Shown piece by piece: positions 1-8,237 of a DNA stretch of 34,511 nucleotides (the stretch's first letter is position 1; every line of letters begins with the position of its first letter). The position numbers were made by a program, and so were the translations under genes. This DNA is from Verrucomicrobiota bacterium. GTDB lineage: Bacteria > Verrucomicrobiota > Verrucomicrobiia > JABWAM01 > JAHFSZ01. The stretch covers positions 1 to 34,511 of the forward strand of contig JAHFSZ010000024.1 in assembly GCA_023265515.1 (NCBI GenBank). The letters run 5' to 3'. The notes beneath the pieces are model-generated. The model worked only from the letters and a program-made list of their open reading frames with translations, searched no databases and had not been told where the DNA came from.

Positions 1-477
1 AAGCTGCTCAAGGAAAAGGGAAATACCGAGTTGCTCGGGAAGGCCGCGATCGCCAATGCCAAGCTGGCCTACCAAAGCTACAAGAAAATCTTCGGCAGCG
101 ACACGTGGAAGGCGCTGGTGAAAAATGGGGCGCGCGTCCAGCGTCTGCTCTGGGCGAGCACCGGCACCAAGAACCCCGACTACAGCGATGTGATGTACAT
201 CGAACCGCTGATCGGGCGCGACACGGTCAACACAATGCCGGAGGAGACGATCACGGCGTTCGCCGACCACGGCAAGCTCGTTGCGGATACGATCGAAACC
301 GGCGTCGATGAGGCACGGCGGACGATGGCCGACCTCGAAAAAGCGGGCATCAACTTCCGCGATGCTGCTCTCCAGCTCGAGGAGGAAGGAATCCAGAAGT
401 TCATTGAGCCCTTCGACCAGCTGACGAAGAACCTCAACGAAAAGCGCGGCCGGCTGCTCAAGCCCGAGATGGTTTGA
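1..477 (+). CDS. tal: Transaldolase, C-terminal part (5' end outside window)
   Basis: The reading frame is open from base 1 and stops at 475-477, so this is the last 158 residues of a longer protein. Transaldolase moves a dihydroxyacetone unit between sugar phosphates in the non-oxidative pentose phosphate pathway, in the cytoplasm. The recognisable block runs from ANAKLAYQ through QRLLWASTGTKNPDYSD and ends near DTVNTMPEETI. It matches the long (about 370 aa) transaldolase type found in actinobacteria, cyanobacteria and many other phyla. The Schiff-base lysine should lie upstream of the window and cannot be checked. The ORF-track start at base 31 is an internal codon. The gene converges on the minus-strand synthase-like gene with a 36-base gap. 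The family call is firm; the full architecture (possible fusion with glucose-6-phosphate isomerase) cannot be seen. Confidence 0.93.
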   Translation, partial: KLLKEKGNTELLGKAAIANAKLAYQSYKKIFGSDTWKALVKNGARVQRLLWASTGTKNPDYSDVMYIEPLIGRDTVNTMPEETITAFADHGKLVADTIETGVDEARRTMADLEKAGINFRDAALQLEEEGIQKFIEPFDQLTKNLNEKRGRLLKPEMV

Positions 478-513
478 TCCCGCGCCCAAAGGGCAGCGAA
501 GCCGGGGCGAGGA

Positions 514-3500
514 TCAATGCCGGGCGATCCTGGCCGTTATTTCTTCCCGGGTCAGCCACACTCTTGGGTCCACGGTGTGCGGCGCGAGAAACTCCCGGTA
601 CGCGGCCAGCGCGGCATTCGCATCGCCCGAAGCCAGGCATGCCCGGCATAGATCGATGCCGGTCAGAATCAGGTCATCCCGCTCGCCCTCCCGCTGAAAG
701 CCCTTCGCCGCCTTCGCAAGATTGGAAGCCGCATCGCGGTAAAAGCCCAAGTCGTACTCCAGCCGCCCGCACATCGCGAACAGGCCGGCGTCCTCCCCGC
801 CCCGGCCCTCGCGCAGAAGCTTCCGGATGTCGGCCAGCAGCGGTTCCGCGTCCTGGAGTCGCAGGTAACTCCTGGTCTGGATGTATTCCCGGAATCGCAG
901 TTTGCAACGAATGATTCGTGCCATGGCTTGAACCCCGGGATCCTTGGATTGCTCGTCAGGAAGCTGTTTCCAGACGCTGCGCTCCAGGAAGCCAAGCTCC
1001 CTTCCTTCGGCATTGCGCGCCTCGATGCTTCCGGGCTCCGCAACGGTCCATTCGTGCGCCCAGGCCTGCGGGAGCGAAAGACTGATGCAGCCGTTCCGGT
1101 GAATCGCGCGGTAGCAGGAACCGATTTGCCGGGCCCCGGGTTTGCATTGCGCGAAATAATTCTGAATCCAGAGCCCGGCGTTCGCCGGCGAGCTCGTGCG
1201 CGCGTCGATCCACTTCGCCCCTCCGGCCCGCGACCCGGCGAAAAAACCCCGCGGCGCAACAAAGTCCAGGATCGGAAAGTAATCGGAATGAACCGCGTCC
1301 GACCAGCGGGCCGCGGCGGGTCTTGTCGAAAAACCAGTCATCTGCGCCGACAGCAATGCCGGGATGGACTCGATGCCGAAGGTCTGCAAATCGGCGCGGA
1401 CCTTCGGTCTGCCGAAAACGCCCTCCATGCGTGCGAAGTCCGGGCCATACGGCTCCTTCGAGCCGATCATCACCAGATCCGGCCCGGCCGGATTCCAAAG
1501 CGTGACATGGGAAAAACAACTGCGGAATGTCTCCAGCATCAGGAAGAGAGTGGCGTCTTCAAGCTCGTAGCCCTGAACCCATTGGATGAAGAGCCCCCCG
1601 GGCGCGAGATGATCCCGGCAGGTCTCGTAATACTCCTGCGAAAAAACTCCTGCGATGCCTGCGATCCACGGGTTGGTCGGTTCGCTGACGATGACGTCAT
1701 ACTTGCGGTCCGTCACCTGAAGAAACGTCTTGGCATCCTCCCAGTAAATCCGGACCCGCGGATCCTCCCAATACCGCCCATTGACGCTCTCGAAAAAGCG
1801 GCTCGCGGCGATGACATCACGCGAGATTTCCACGACGTCGACGTGCTTCACATCGTGCGCGAGCACGGCGCCCATGGTCGCGCCGCTTCCGATGCCCACG
1901 ACGAGGACGTTTTCAGGTTTCGGATGGATGAACATCGGCAGATGCCCGATGCACTTTTGGGTGGGCAGGTCTCCGACGGTCGACGCGTCAACCTTTCCGT
2001 TCACCACGAGGGCGCGCTGGGGCATTCGCACGTTTTCAAATTCGTCGCGGACCACGACCGTCGCATCGATGCCGTCGCGGTAGAAGACGGTTTTGTACGT
2101 GGTCTTGGCGCGTTGGACGAGGCTCGCCTGGCTGGGGATTCGCTTGCGCGTGCGGTAGGCCCCAATCGCCAGAACATCCCTGTCCCACGAACCCATGCTC
2201 AGGCTGTAACCGGCTGTCACCAAAACCACGGCGGCCGCGGCCGCGATGGAGGCCCTCCGGAAGGCGGGGCGATCGCGGGCCGTCCAGAGCACCACGGCGC
2301 CGAGGGCGATGTTGAGAAAAACGGCCAATTCCAGCGTGCCTTTGATGCCCAGCCCCGGAAGGCCAAAAAAGCCCGCAAAGACGACGCCCAGCAGCGTCCC
2401 CACCGTGTTGACCGCGAAGATGGAGCCGACGCGCCGGCCGAAATGACCCAGGTCTTCCAGCACCGCCTTGGCGGCGGCCGGCAGAGTGATGCCCTGCAGG
2501 ACCGTCGGAACGATCATCACCAGCGCACAAAGAAAAAATTGGCAGAACTGATACAGCGGGAAGTTCGCCGGCTCCCGGGAAAGCGATGCGGCGATCTGGT
2601 TGAACCAAAACGGCAGTCTCACATAAAGAGGAAGGCAGAGCAGCACGGTCAAACCGACGCCAATGGACGAGAGCGCGAAGATGAAGCGGTACCCGCCGGT
2701 CTTTTCCTTCAACGAAAGTAAATATCCTCCTATGCTGAGGCCGAGAATGAACGTTGCGAGCATCAGCGAGAAGGCGTACGTCGACGAGCCAAGGACCAGC
2801 GCGAGCAGACGGATCCACGCCACCTCGTACATCATCGAAACGGCTCCCGAAACGCCGGCGGCCGCCAGCAGAATGGCGATCAAGGGACGGCTGAGCGGCC
2901 TGGAGGCCGGTTGCGGCGCGGCGGAGCGCGGTGCGGGGCCAGCCGGTGCGCCTTCCCTGGATGAGAATCCAAACGCAACGACGCCGGCGGCGATATTCAT
3001 GGCAGCCCCCACGACCATCGAAAACTGCAGACCATAGGCCCGGATGAGGAAGAACCCTGCCAGGAGACAGCCAAAAACGGCGCCGAAACTGTTCAAAAAG
3101 TAAAGACGGGCGATCCGGGGACCTGCGATGCTCATGTTCCGTATCATGTGCCGGCCGAGCGCAGGCAACGTTCCTCCCATCAAGAACGTCGGTAAGAGGA
3201 TGGTCAGCGCGCATGCCGCGACTTTGCCGGCCGCAAGCCCCGCCGTGCCGGGCCCTGCGGCCCGCACAACCGCGATAAAAACATCGCGCCCGGCAAAATG
3301 CAGCGTCTCATAGAAGAGCGCGTAGACGCCGATGCCCATTTCCAGCCAGGCGTAGAGTTTCAACGGTGATGCGGCGCGATCCGCGAGATTCCCGAAAATC
3401 CAGCTTCCCGCCGCGATGCCGCCCATGAACGTCGCAAGGACAATCACCTGCGCCAGCCCGGTGCCGCCGACGTAAAGCGCAAGGTACCGGGCCCAGAGAA

Positions 3501-3597
3501 CCTCGTAGATCAGCCCGGCCGCGCCGGAAAGAAAGAAGCAGAAATACAAGACGGCCTCAGGCCGTCCGGCCAGCCCGGATTTTGAATCAGCCCGCAT
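514..3597 (-). CDS. Fused MFS-type membrane / spermidine synthase-like protein
   Basis: The protein is 1027 aa. Residues about 15-470 are hydrophobic with roughly a dozen membrane segments, arranged as two similar halves (AAGLIYEVLWARYLAL near 26 and SMMYEVAWIRLLALVLG near 254). Residues about 500-760 resemble the spermidine synthase/methyltransferase fold: VLVVGIGSGATMG at about 564-576 is the nucleotide-binding loop and VSEPTNPW at about 637-644 the motif after strand 4. The last 170 residues look helical and TPR-like. The aminopropyltransferase GGGDGG and DSTDP signatures are replaced, so real spermidine synthesis is doubtful; fused proteins of this type are common and mostly uncharacterised. 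The start overlaps the end of the fcl-like gene by 11 bases, which suggests co-transcription as the last gene of the sugar cluster. Family call firm, function unknown. Confidence 0.85.
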   Translation of the reverse strand: MRADSKSGLAGRPEAVLYFCFFLSGAAGLIYEVLWARYLALYVGGTGLAQVIVLATFMGGIAAGSWIFGNLADRAASPLKLYAWLEMGIGVYALFYETLHFAGRDVFIAVVRAAGPGTAGLAAGKVAACALTILLPTFLMGGTLPALGRHMIRNMSIAGPRIARLYFLNSFGAVFGCLLAGFFLIRAYGLQFSMVVGAAMNIAAGVVAFGFSSREGAPAGPAPRSAAPQPASRPLSRPLIAILLAAAGVSGAVSMMYEVAWIRLLALVLGSSTYAFSLMLATFILGLSIGGYLLSLKEKTGGYRFIFALSSIGVGLTVLLCLPLYVRLPFWFNQIAASLSREPANFPLYQFCQFFLCALVMIVPTVLQGITLPAAAKAVLEDLGHFGRRVGSIFAVNTVGTLLGVVFAGFFGLPGLGIKGTLELAVFLNIALGAVVLWTARDRPAFRRASIAAAAAVVLVTAGYSLSMGSWDRDVLAIGAYRTRKRIPSQASLVQRAKTTYKTVFYRDGIDATVVVRDEFENVRMPQRALVVNGKVDASTVGDLPTQKCIGHLPMFIHPKPENVLVVGIGSGATMGAVLAHDVKHVDVVEISRDVIAASRFFESVNGRYWEDPRVRIYWEDAKTFLQVTDRKYDVIVSEPTNPWIAGIAGVFSQEYYETCRDHLAPGGLFIQWVQGYELEDATLFLMLETFRSCFSHVTLWNPAGPDLVMIGSKEPYGPDFARMEGVFGRPKVRADLQTFGIESIPALLSAQMTGFSTRPAAARWSDAVHSDYFPILDFVAPRGFFAGSRAGGAKWIDARTSSPANAGLWIQNYFAQCKPGARQIGSCYRAIHRNGCISLSLPQAWAHEWTVAEPGSIEARNAEGRELGFLERSVWKQLPDEQSKDPGVQAMARIIRCKLRFREYIQTRSYLRLQDAEPLLADIRKLLREGRGGEDAGLFAMCGRLEYDLGFYRDAASNLAKAAKGFQREGERDDLILTGIDLCRACLASGDANAALAAYREFLAPHTVDPRVWLTREEITARIARH

Positions 3598-4558
3598 GCC
3601 CCGTGTCCCGGTGGTGTGTTCCGAACCAGTCCACCGTTTTGCGGATCCCCTCCTCCAGCGGCATCCTGGCCGTGAACCCGAAGAGTTCGCGGGCGCGCGT
3701 GGTGTCCAGGGAGCGGCGCGGCTGGCCGTCCGGCTTGCTCGCGTTCCATTCGAGTTTTCCCGGGTAACGGGTCGCCGTGCGGATCATTTCCGCGAGTTCA
3801 CGGATCGTGATCTCGCGGCCGGCGCCCAGGTTGACCGGTTCGGGCCCGTTGTATTTTTCGGCCGCCAGCAGCAAACCCTCCGCACAATCCTCCACATAAA
3901 GAAACTCACGTGAGATGCCGCCCGTTCCCCAGACCTCCACGGAAGGGAGGCCGGCGCGGCGCGCTTCGACCATCTTGCGGATCAGGGCCGCGATGACGTG
4001 CGAGTTTTCGAGGTCAAAGTTATCGCCCGGACCATAAAGATTGACCGGGAGCAGATAGATGGAGTTGAGGCCGTACTGCCGGCGGTAGGCCTGCGCCTGG
4101 ACCAACAACATCTTCTTGGCCAGCCCATAGGGCGCGTTCGTTTCCTCGGGGTAGCCGTTCCAGAGCTCTTCCTCGCGAAACGGCACGGGCGTGAACTTCG
4201 GATACGCGCAGATGGTTCCGACAATGACGAGTTTGAAATCCTTGATCTTGAAACGCGCATGGTGCTGCCTTGCGGCCTCCAGCAGGTGGATCCCCATGGC
4301 CGCGTTGTCGTAAAAAAATTTTCCGGGATTCTTCATGTTCGCGTAGATGCCGCCGCATGACGCGGCGAGGTGAAAGACCAACACCGGCTTTTCCTGCTGA
4401 AGGAGCTTTTCGATAGCCGGTTTTTCCCGCAGGTCGAAGTCGCGGCTTCGCGGCACAAACACATCCGCTTTCCGGGTCAGAAGGAGACGTACCAGCGGCG
4501 TTCCCAGAAAACCCGCGCCGCCGGTCACCACCACTTTCCGATCTTTCCAGAAGTTCAT
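3587..4558 (-). CDS. fcl: GDP-L-fucose synthase-type NAD(P)-dependent epimerase/reductase
   Basis: The 323-aa SDR protein has the Rossmann loop TGGAGFLG at 12-19 and the catalytic YxxxK as Y144/K148 (YGLAKK). Aligned from memory with E. coli Fcl/WcaG, the epimerisation residues are present as C118 (GTICAYP) and H187 (ENSHVI); the serine two residues before the cysteine (Ser107 in E. coli) is threonine. LYGPGDNF and SKPDGQPRRSLD are also typical. Fcl epimerises and reduces GDP-4-keto-6-deoxymannose to GDP-L-fucose in the cytoplasm. Its upstream neighbour is gmd, which makes that substrate, so the pair should supply an activated 6-deoxyhexose for surface glycans. The spacer to gmd carries a 16-bp palindrome. 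A related sugar product is possible because of the Ser-to-Thr change. Confidence 0.88.
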   Translation of the reverse strand: MNFWKDRKVVVTGGAGFLGTPLVRLLLTRKADVFVPRSRDFDLREKPAIEKLLQQEKPVLVFHLAASCGGIYANMKNPGKFFYDNAAMGIHLLEAARQHHARFKIKDFKLVIVGTICAYPKFTPVPFREEELWNGYPEETNAPYGLAKKMLLVQAQAYRRQYGLNSIYLLPVNLYGPGDNFDLENSHVIAALIRKMVEARRAGLPSVEVWGTGGISREFLYVEDCAEGLLLAAEKYNGPEPVNLGAGREITIRELAEMIRTATRYPGKLEWNASKPDGQPRRSLDTTRARELFGFTARMPLEEGIRKTVDWFGTHHRDTGHAG

Positions 4559-4560
4559 TC

Positions 4561-4576
4561 TGAATTTCGAAATTCA
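4561..4576. repeat. Perfect 16-bp palindrome between gmd and fcl
   Basis: TGAATTTCGAAATTCA reads identically on both strands and is followed by a partial copy (GGAATTTCGG). It lies in the 41-base spacer between gmd and fcl. It is AT-rich against GC-rich surroundings and shares the TTCGAA theme of the repeats upstream of gmd. It may be a small intergenic repeat element or a protein-binding site; no T-tract follows, so it is not a canonical terminator. Confidence 0.8.
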
Positions 4577-4599
4577 AACCTGGAATTTCGGACGGGTTG

Positions 4600-5610
4600 T
4601 CAGAAGCGCTGCGGAATTTTACCGGCCAGCTCGGCTGCCAGAACCTGCCGATCCGCGTCGACCATCAGCCGGACCAGGTCCTTGAACCGGGTTTTCGGCT
4701 CCCATCCGAGCTTTTTCCTCGCCTTGCCGGCGTCCCCGACCAGGAGATCCACCTCCGCCGGCCTGAGGTAGCGCGGGTCGTGTTTCACATGGTCCTTCCA
4801 GTCGAGATCCGCACAGCGGAATGCCTCCTCCAGGAACTCCCGGACCGAGTGGGTCTCGCCGGTGGCCAGGACGTAGTCATCCGGTTCATCCTGCTGGAGC
4901 ATCCGCCAGATCCCCTCGACGTATTCCTTCGCGTACCCCCAGTCGCGTTTTGCATCAAGATTACCTAAGTATATTTCCTTTTGTAGACCCTTTTCGATCC
5001 GTGCGACGGCGCGCGTGATCTTGCGGGTGACGAATGTCTCGCCGCGCCGGGGACTCTCATGGTTGAAGAGGATGCCGTTGCTCGCATGGATGCCGTAGCT
5101 CTCGCGGTAGTTCACCGTCACCCAGAAGGCGTAGACCTTGGCGCAGCCGTAGGGGCTCCGGGGATAAAAGGGCGTTTTCTCGGTCTGTGGAATTTCCTGC
5201 GCCTTGCCATACATTTCACTGCTCGATGCCTGGTAGAAGCGGGTCTTCACTCCCGTGCTCCGGATCGCTTCGAGGATCCGAATGGTGGCCAGACCGGTCA
5301 CGTCGCCGGTGTATTCGGGGATGTCGAAGCTGACGCGGACGTGGCTTTGGGAGCCGAGATGGTAGACCTCGTCGGGCTTGACGTCATGCAACAGCTGGGA
5401 GAGCTGGCTTGAGTCGGCCAGGTCTCCGTAATGCAGGAAGAGCCGGACACCGTTGACGTGCGGATCCTGGTAGAGGTGGTCGATGCGGCCCGTGTTGAAC
5501 GTGGAGGCGCGGCGGATGATGCCATGGACCTCGTAGCCTTTTCCCAGCAGAAGCTCCGCAAGGTAGGATCCATCCTGGCCGGTGATGCCGGTAATCAGGG
5601 CCTTTTTCAT
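4600..5610 (-). CDS. gmd: GDP-mannose 4,6-dehydratase
   Basis: The protein is 336 aa when started at MKKALITG (5610). The track start at 5667 would add 19 residues translated from repeat-rich spacer and is rejected. It converts GDP-D-mannose to GDP-4-keto-6-deoxy-D-mannose using bound [20 protein letters not shown] at 7-22 is the cofactor loop, followed by the Gmd hallmark [15 protein letters not shown]. The catalytic set is visible as S131/E132 (ASSSEMYG), Y154 and K158 (YGCAK). [16 protein letters not shown] is another family block. It is followed after 41 bases by the fcl-like gene that would use its product. Identification is very secure. Confidence 0.97.
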   Translation of the reverse strand: MKKALITGITGQDGSYLAELLLGKGYEVHGIIRRASTFNTGRIDHLYQDPHVNGVRLFLHYGDLADSSQLSQLLHDVKPDEVYHLGSQSHVRVSFDIPEYTGDVTGLATIRILEAIRSTGVKTRFYQASSSEMYGKAQEIPQTEKTPFYPRSPYGCAKVYAFWVTVNYRESYGIHASNGILFNHESPRRGETFVTRKITRAVARIEKGLQKEIYLGNLDAKRDWGYAKEYVEGIWRMLQQDEPDDYVLATGETHSVREFLEEAFRCADLDWKDHVKHDPRYLRPAEVDLLVGDAGKARKKLGWEPKTRFKDLVRLMVDADRQVLAAELAGKIPQRF

Positions 5611-5616
5611 TTTTTC

Positions 5617-5659
5617 AGAATGTCGAAGGTCGAATATCGAACCTTCTAACCGACATTCT
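5617..5659. repeat. Nested inverted repeat upstream of gmd
   Basis: AGAATGTCG at 5617-5625 is exactly complementary to CGACATTCT at 5651-5659. Between them AAGGT and ACCTT form a second, inner 5-bp pair around CGAATATCGA. The structure sits directly upstream of the gmd start and next to a heptamer tandem repeat. It could fold in the gmd leader RNA or belong to a dispersed intergenic repeat family. Confidence 0.75.
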
Positions 5660-5666
5660 ACATTCA

Positions 5667-5694
5667 ATATTCGATATTCGATATTCGATATTCG
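5667..5694. repeat. Tandem heptamer repeat, four exact ATATTCG copies
   Basis: Four perfect head-to-tail copies of ATATTCG fill the spacer between the metallophosphoesterase stop (5698) and gmd. The tract is AT-rich, unlike the flanking coding DNA. Such tracts can change copy number by slippage; whether this affects gmd expression is unknown. Confidence 0.9.
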
Positions 5695-5697
5695 AGT

Positions 5698-6420
5698 TCA
5701 CTTTCCGATCTCGAGGCGCGTCGCGCAGCGCTCGGGAAGGCCCGCTTCGAAGATTTTCTTTTGTACCGCCTTGATGTTGTACTCGAGGCGCCGCAGTGTG
5801 ACGGTGTTGGTCACCAGATCGTAGATGGCATACCCGGCCATCGGGTTGCCGTCCCGGGGCTGGCCGACACTGCCGACGTTGATGAAATATTTTTTGCCGG
5901 GCTCGATGTGGATCATCTCGTAGGTGCCGCCTTTCACAACCGAGTCACGCACAAATGCCAGGGGAACGTGCGTGTGTCCGAAAAAGCAAACCGCCGTGTT
6001 TTGATAGCTGAAGCTGGCCGCCGCCGCGAGCTTGTCCATGACGTATCCCCATTTCTGGGGCATGTCCAAGGTGGCATGAACGATGGTGAAATTTTCGACG
6101 TAACGGACGAATTTGAGGCTCTTCAGGTATTTTTTATCCTCGGCGGCCAGTTGCTCGCGGGTCCACCGGATCGCCTCCGCCGCCATGGGGCGGAAGCCGA
6201 TGCAATCGTCATCGACGGATGCATACTCATCGTGATTGCCTTTGACGCAAGGCATATTCATGTCACGCACAATATCGATGCACTCCTTGGGGTTCGGATT
6301 ATAACCCACCAAGTCGCCCACACAGGCATAATGGGTCACCTTCTCTTTCTTGGCGTCTTCGAGGACGACTTGAAAGGCATCAAGATTGGCATGGATGTCG
6401 CCGAGGAGTGCGTATCTCAT
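5698..6420 (-). CDS. Metallophosphoesterase, calcineurin-like
   Basis: The 240-aa protein shows all the metal-binding blocks of the calcineurin-like phosphoesterase superfamily in order: GDIHANL (D8, H10), GDLVGYNPNP, GNHDE, and GHTHVP near residue 145. These coordinate two metal ions for phosphoester hydrolysis. The arrangement resembles the YfcE/diadenosine-tetraphosphatase-like branch; the substrate cannot be told. It has no signal peptide, so it should be cytoplasmic. The start codon is the ATG of MRYALLGD, leaving little room upstream of the first motif, as is usual. It lies between the TPR gene (60-base spacer) and gmd (spacer with repeats), so co-transcription is possible but a functional link is not evident. 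Confidence 0.92.
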   Translation of the reverse strand: MRYALLGDIHANLDAFQVVLEDAKKEKVTHYACVGDLVGYNPNPKECIDIVRDMNMPCVKGNHDEYASVDDDCIGFRPMAAEAIRWTREQLAAEDKKYLKSLKFVRYVENFTIVHATLDMPQKWGYVMDKLAAAASFSYQNTAVCFFGHTHVPLAFVRDSVVKGGTYEMIHIEPGKKYFINVGSVGQPRDGNPMAGYAIYDLVTNTVTLRRLEYNIKAVQKKIFEAGLPERCATRLEIGK

Positions 6421-6480
6421 TGAATCTCAAATCTTTAGCGGCAAGGACCGGTCTTTACAATCCTACATTCTTGGAAAACC

Positions 6481-7329
6481 CTATTTTTTGTCAGTTTTTT
6501 TGGGTTTGGACTTTGCCGCCGGTTCCGGGACCGGGGACGTCAGGACGTTGGTATAAGTATTTTTAGGAAAGGCACGTTCGGAATAGGGAACCTTCAACTC
6601 GACCTCGAGTTTCCGCATCTCCTGCTCGACCACGTCCCACAGTTCGTGGACGTATTCGCCATCCCTTGGACCATTCCATATCTTCCTCCATTGCGCCAGG
6701 GCCTCTTTATTCATCCGCCCCTTTCTGAGAGCGTGGGGAACCTGACGGCGCACGTAGAGCGGGGCTTCCTTGAACTCGGCGGCCTTTGTGAAATACTCGA
6801 CGGCCTGTTTGTAATCCTGTTTTTTCTCCTCCAGCAGCCAGCCGAGTTTAAAATAGAGCTGCCAGGAGTCGGGATTGTTGGCGATGGCTTCTCTCAGAAA
6901 TTTTTCTCCCTCGTCGATCCAGTAGCGCTGCTCCTTCAGCCGGAACGCCTCACGGGGCTCGGCTGTGTTGACGCTGGCATCGTAGCTGATGTTCCAGGCC
7001 ATGTGCCACGCCCCGATATCCCAATAGTCGAGGAAATGGGGTTGCAGCAGGACAACCGTATCGAGCTTCGGCTTCATGCGGAACCACTCCCGTTTTTCCC
7101 AGTTCGAGTGCGCCGCAAGCCAGATGAAATCGGTCACGATCCCGCGAAACCCTCCCAGCACGGCAACCGCCAGATCCTGCGTGATCTTGCCGCGCATATC
7201 CATGTTGAAACCGGCTGAGAAAAGCCCGGAAGCCCGGGCGAGCTTGTGGATGTCGCCTTCCCAGAGGACTTTAACAGGTGAGAAGATGAGGACGACCAGC
7301 AGGACTTTCCACCAGCAGCGCGACCACAT
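6481..7329 (-). CDS. Membrane-anchored TPR-like protein of ABC transporter operon
   Basis: The track ORF begins at 7575, but the likely start is the ATG at 7329 (MWSRCWWKVLL). It shares one base with the TGA of the upstream permease (TGATG), and the longer N-terminus overlaps the permease gene in another frame. The resulting 282-aa protein starts with an uncleaved signal anchor or signal peptide. It continues with a W/Y-rich region (HFLDYWDIGAWHMAWN) and then TPR-like helices (DSWQLYFKLGWLLEEKKQDYKQAVEYF). The tail is lysine-rich (KSKPKKTDKK). Translational coupling points to a partner role with the ABC-2 transporter, probably on the periplasmic face. I cannot assign a substrate or named family. 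Confidence 0.75.
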   Translation of the reverse strand: MWSRCWWKVLLVVLIFSPVKVLWEGDIHKLARASGLFSAGFNMDMRGKITQDLAVAVLGGFRGIVTDFIWLAAHSNWEKREWFRMKPKLDTVVLLQPHFLDYWDIGAWHMAWNISYDASVNTAEPREAFRLKEQRYWIDEGEKFLREAIANNPDSWQLYFKLGWLLEEKKQDYKQAVEYFTKAAEFKEAPLYVRRQVPHALRKGRMNKEALAQWRKIWNGPRDGEYVHELWDVVEQEMRKLEVELKVPYSERAFPKNTYTNVLTSPVPEPAAKSKPKKTDKK

Positions 7330-8237
7330 CAAAGCTCCTTTTCCTGAAAAATGAACGCGCCCAGCGCAAACACAACGAGCGTGTACAGGGCGGCGTAGCC
7401 GGTGGTGCTCAAGACGTAGGACATCAGGACGTGCTTTCCCGCCACCACGTCGTCCACGAGCGTCATTGAGGAAAGATCGGGGATGCAAAAACTGATAAAC
7501 ATGAGACCCACCCTTCCCAGAATGGATGGCTGAGACTTCCAGACCTCGTTGGCAATCGTGGCAAGCGGTGCGCACATGTAGATCACCAGCATGATGATGA
7601 TGCTGAACAGACTCGAGGTTGCAAACGTCGAAACCATCATGGTCATGGAGACGAGCAACACCGCCTGGGCATAGAGTAGAAAGATCGCCTTGATGAGATT
7701 CGGGTTCCGGGTCTGCGCGTAGATGGCGTTGATGGTCTGTTTCACCGGGTCGGAGGCCTGCAGCAGGCTGGTGCCTTGAAGAGCATGGCTGACCAGCGCC
7801 TTCTCGTCGAGAAGGAGCACCGCCCCGAACAGCACGGACATGACAATCGTGACAAAAAAGAGCAGGAGCGACATCCCCGCGACTTTTCCCAGCAGGAATT
7901 CGATCCGGTAGACCGGTTTGGTGAGGATGGTGTAGATCGTCCGGTTCTCGATCTCGGAGGGCAAAAGCATGGCCGTTCCGACGACGGCGATCAGGGCGGT
8001 GAGGAGCTTGATCGCGGCCAGGCAGGTGTCGATGATCGATTTAAGCTCCTCATTAAACGAAAACTGGGTGAAGAAACTGGACGCGCCGCACAGGGCCAGC
8101 CCAAAGAGGATGAACACATAGAGCACCTTTTGGCGGATCACCTCGGTCATGGTATTGGTGGCGATCACCCAGACGCGCGCGGGCGAAAAGGAAAGCGAAT
8201 CCTGCTCCTGCATCGGCTGAACGGCTTCCAGACTCAT
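7329..8237 (-). CDS. ABC-2 type transporter permease
   Basis: The 302-aa integral membrane protein has about six hydrophobic segments (for example VLYVFILFGLALCGASSFF, SLLLFFVTIVMSVLFGAVLLL, and a C-terminal YTLVVFALGAFIF). The block MLLPSEIENRTIYTILTKPVYRIEFLLGK is the typical ABC-2 first cytoplasmic loop, also found in NosY/gliding-type permeases. Its ATG overlaps the stop of the ATPase gene by four bases (ATGA), so the two subunits are translationally coupled. It probably exports something across the inner membrane; nothing in the sequence shows the substrate. The downstream TPR protein is coupled to it in turn. Confidence 0.88.
   Translation of the reverse strand: MSLEAVQPMQEQDSLSFSPARVWVIATNTMTEVIRQKVLYVFILFGLALCGASSFFTQFSFNEELKSIIDTCLAAIKLLTALIAVVGTAMLLPSEIENRTIYTILTKPVYRIEFLLGKVAGMSLLLFFVTIVMSVLFGAVLLLDEKALVSHALQGTSLLQASDPVKQTINAIYAQTRNPNLIKAIFLLYAQAVLLVSMTMMVSTFATSSLFSIIIMLVIYMCAPLATIANEVWKSQPSILGRVGLMFISFCIPDLSSMTLVDDVVAGKHVLMSYVLSTTGYAALYTLVVFALGAFIFQEKEL

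Noticed and set aside
487-499. GCCCAAAGGGC hairpin between tal and the synthase-like gene as a terminator
   Set aside because: The stem is only four pairs and no T-tract follows on either strand.
928-2721. 597-aa plus-strand ORF
   Set aside because: It lies wholly antisense to the fused synthase-like gene, has no family motifs and an arginine/aspartate-heavy composition typical of GC-rich shadow frames.
2036-3214. 392-aa minus-strand ORF
   Set aside because: Out-of-frame shadow inside the 1027-aa gene, rich in R, H and P.
7330-7575. N-terminal extension of the TPR protein as drawn in the ORF track
   Set aside because: The extension overlaps the permease gene in another frame and reads like noise; the ATG at 7329 gives a signal anchor and stop-start coupling.
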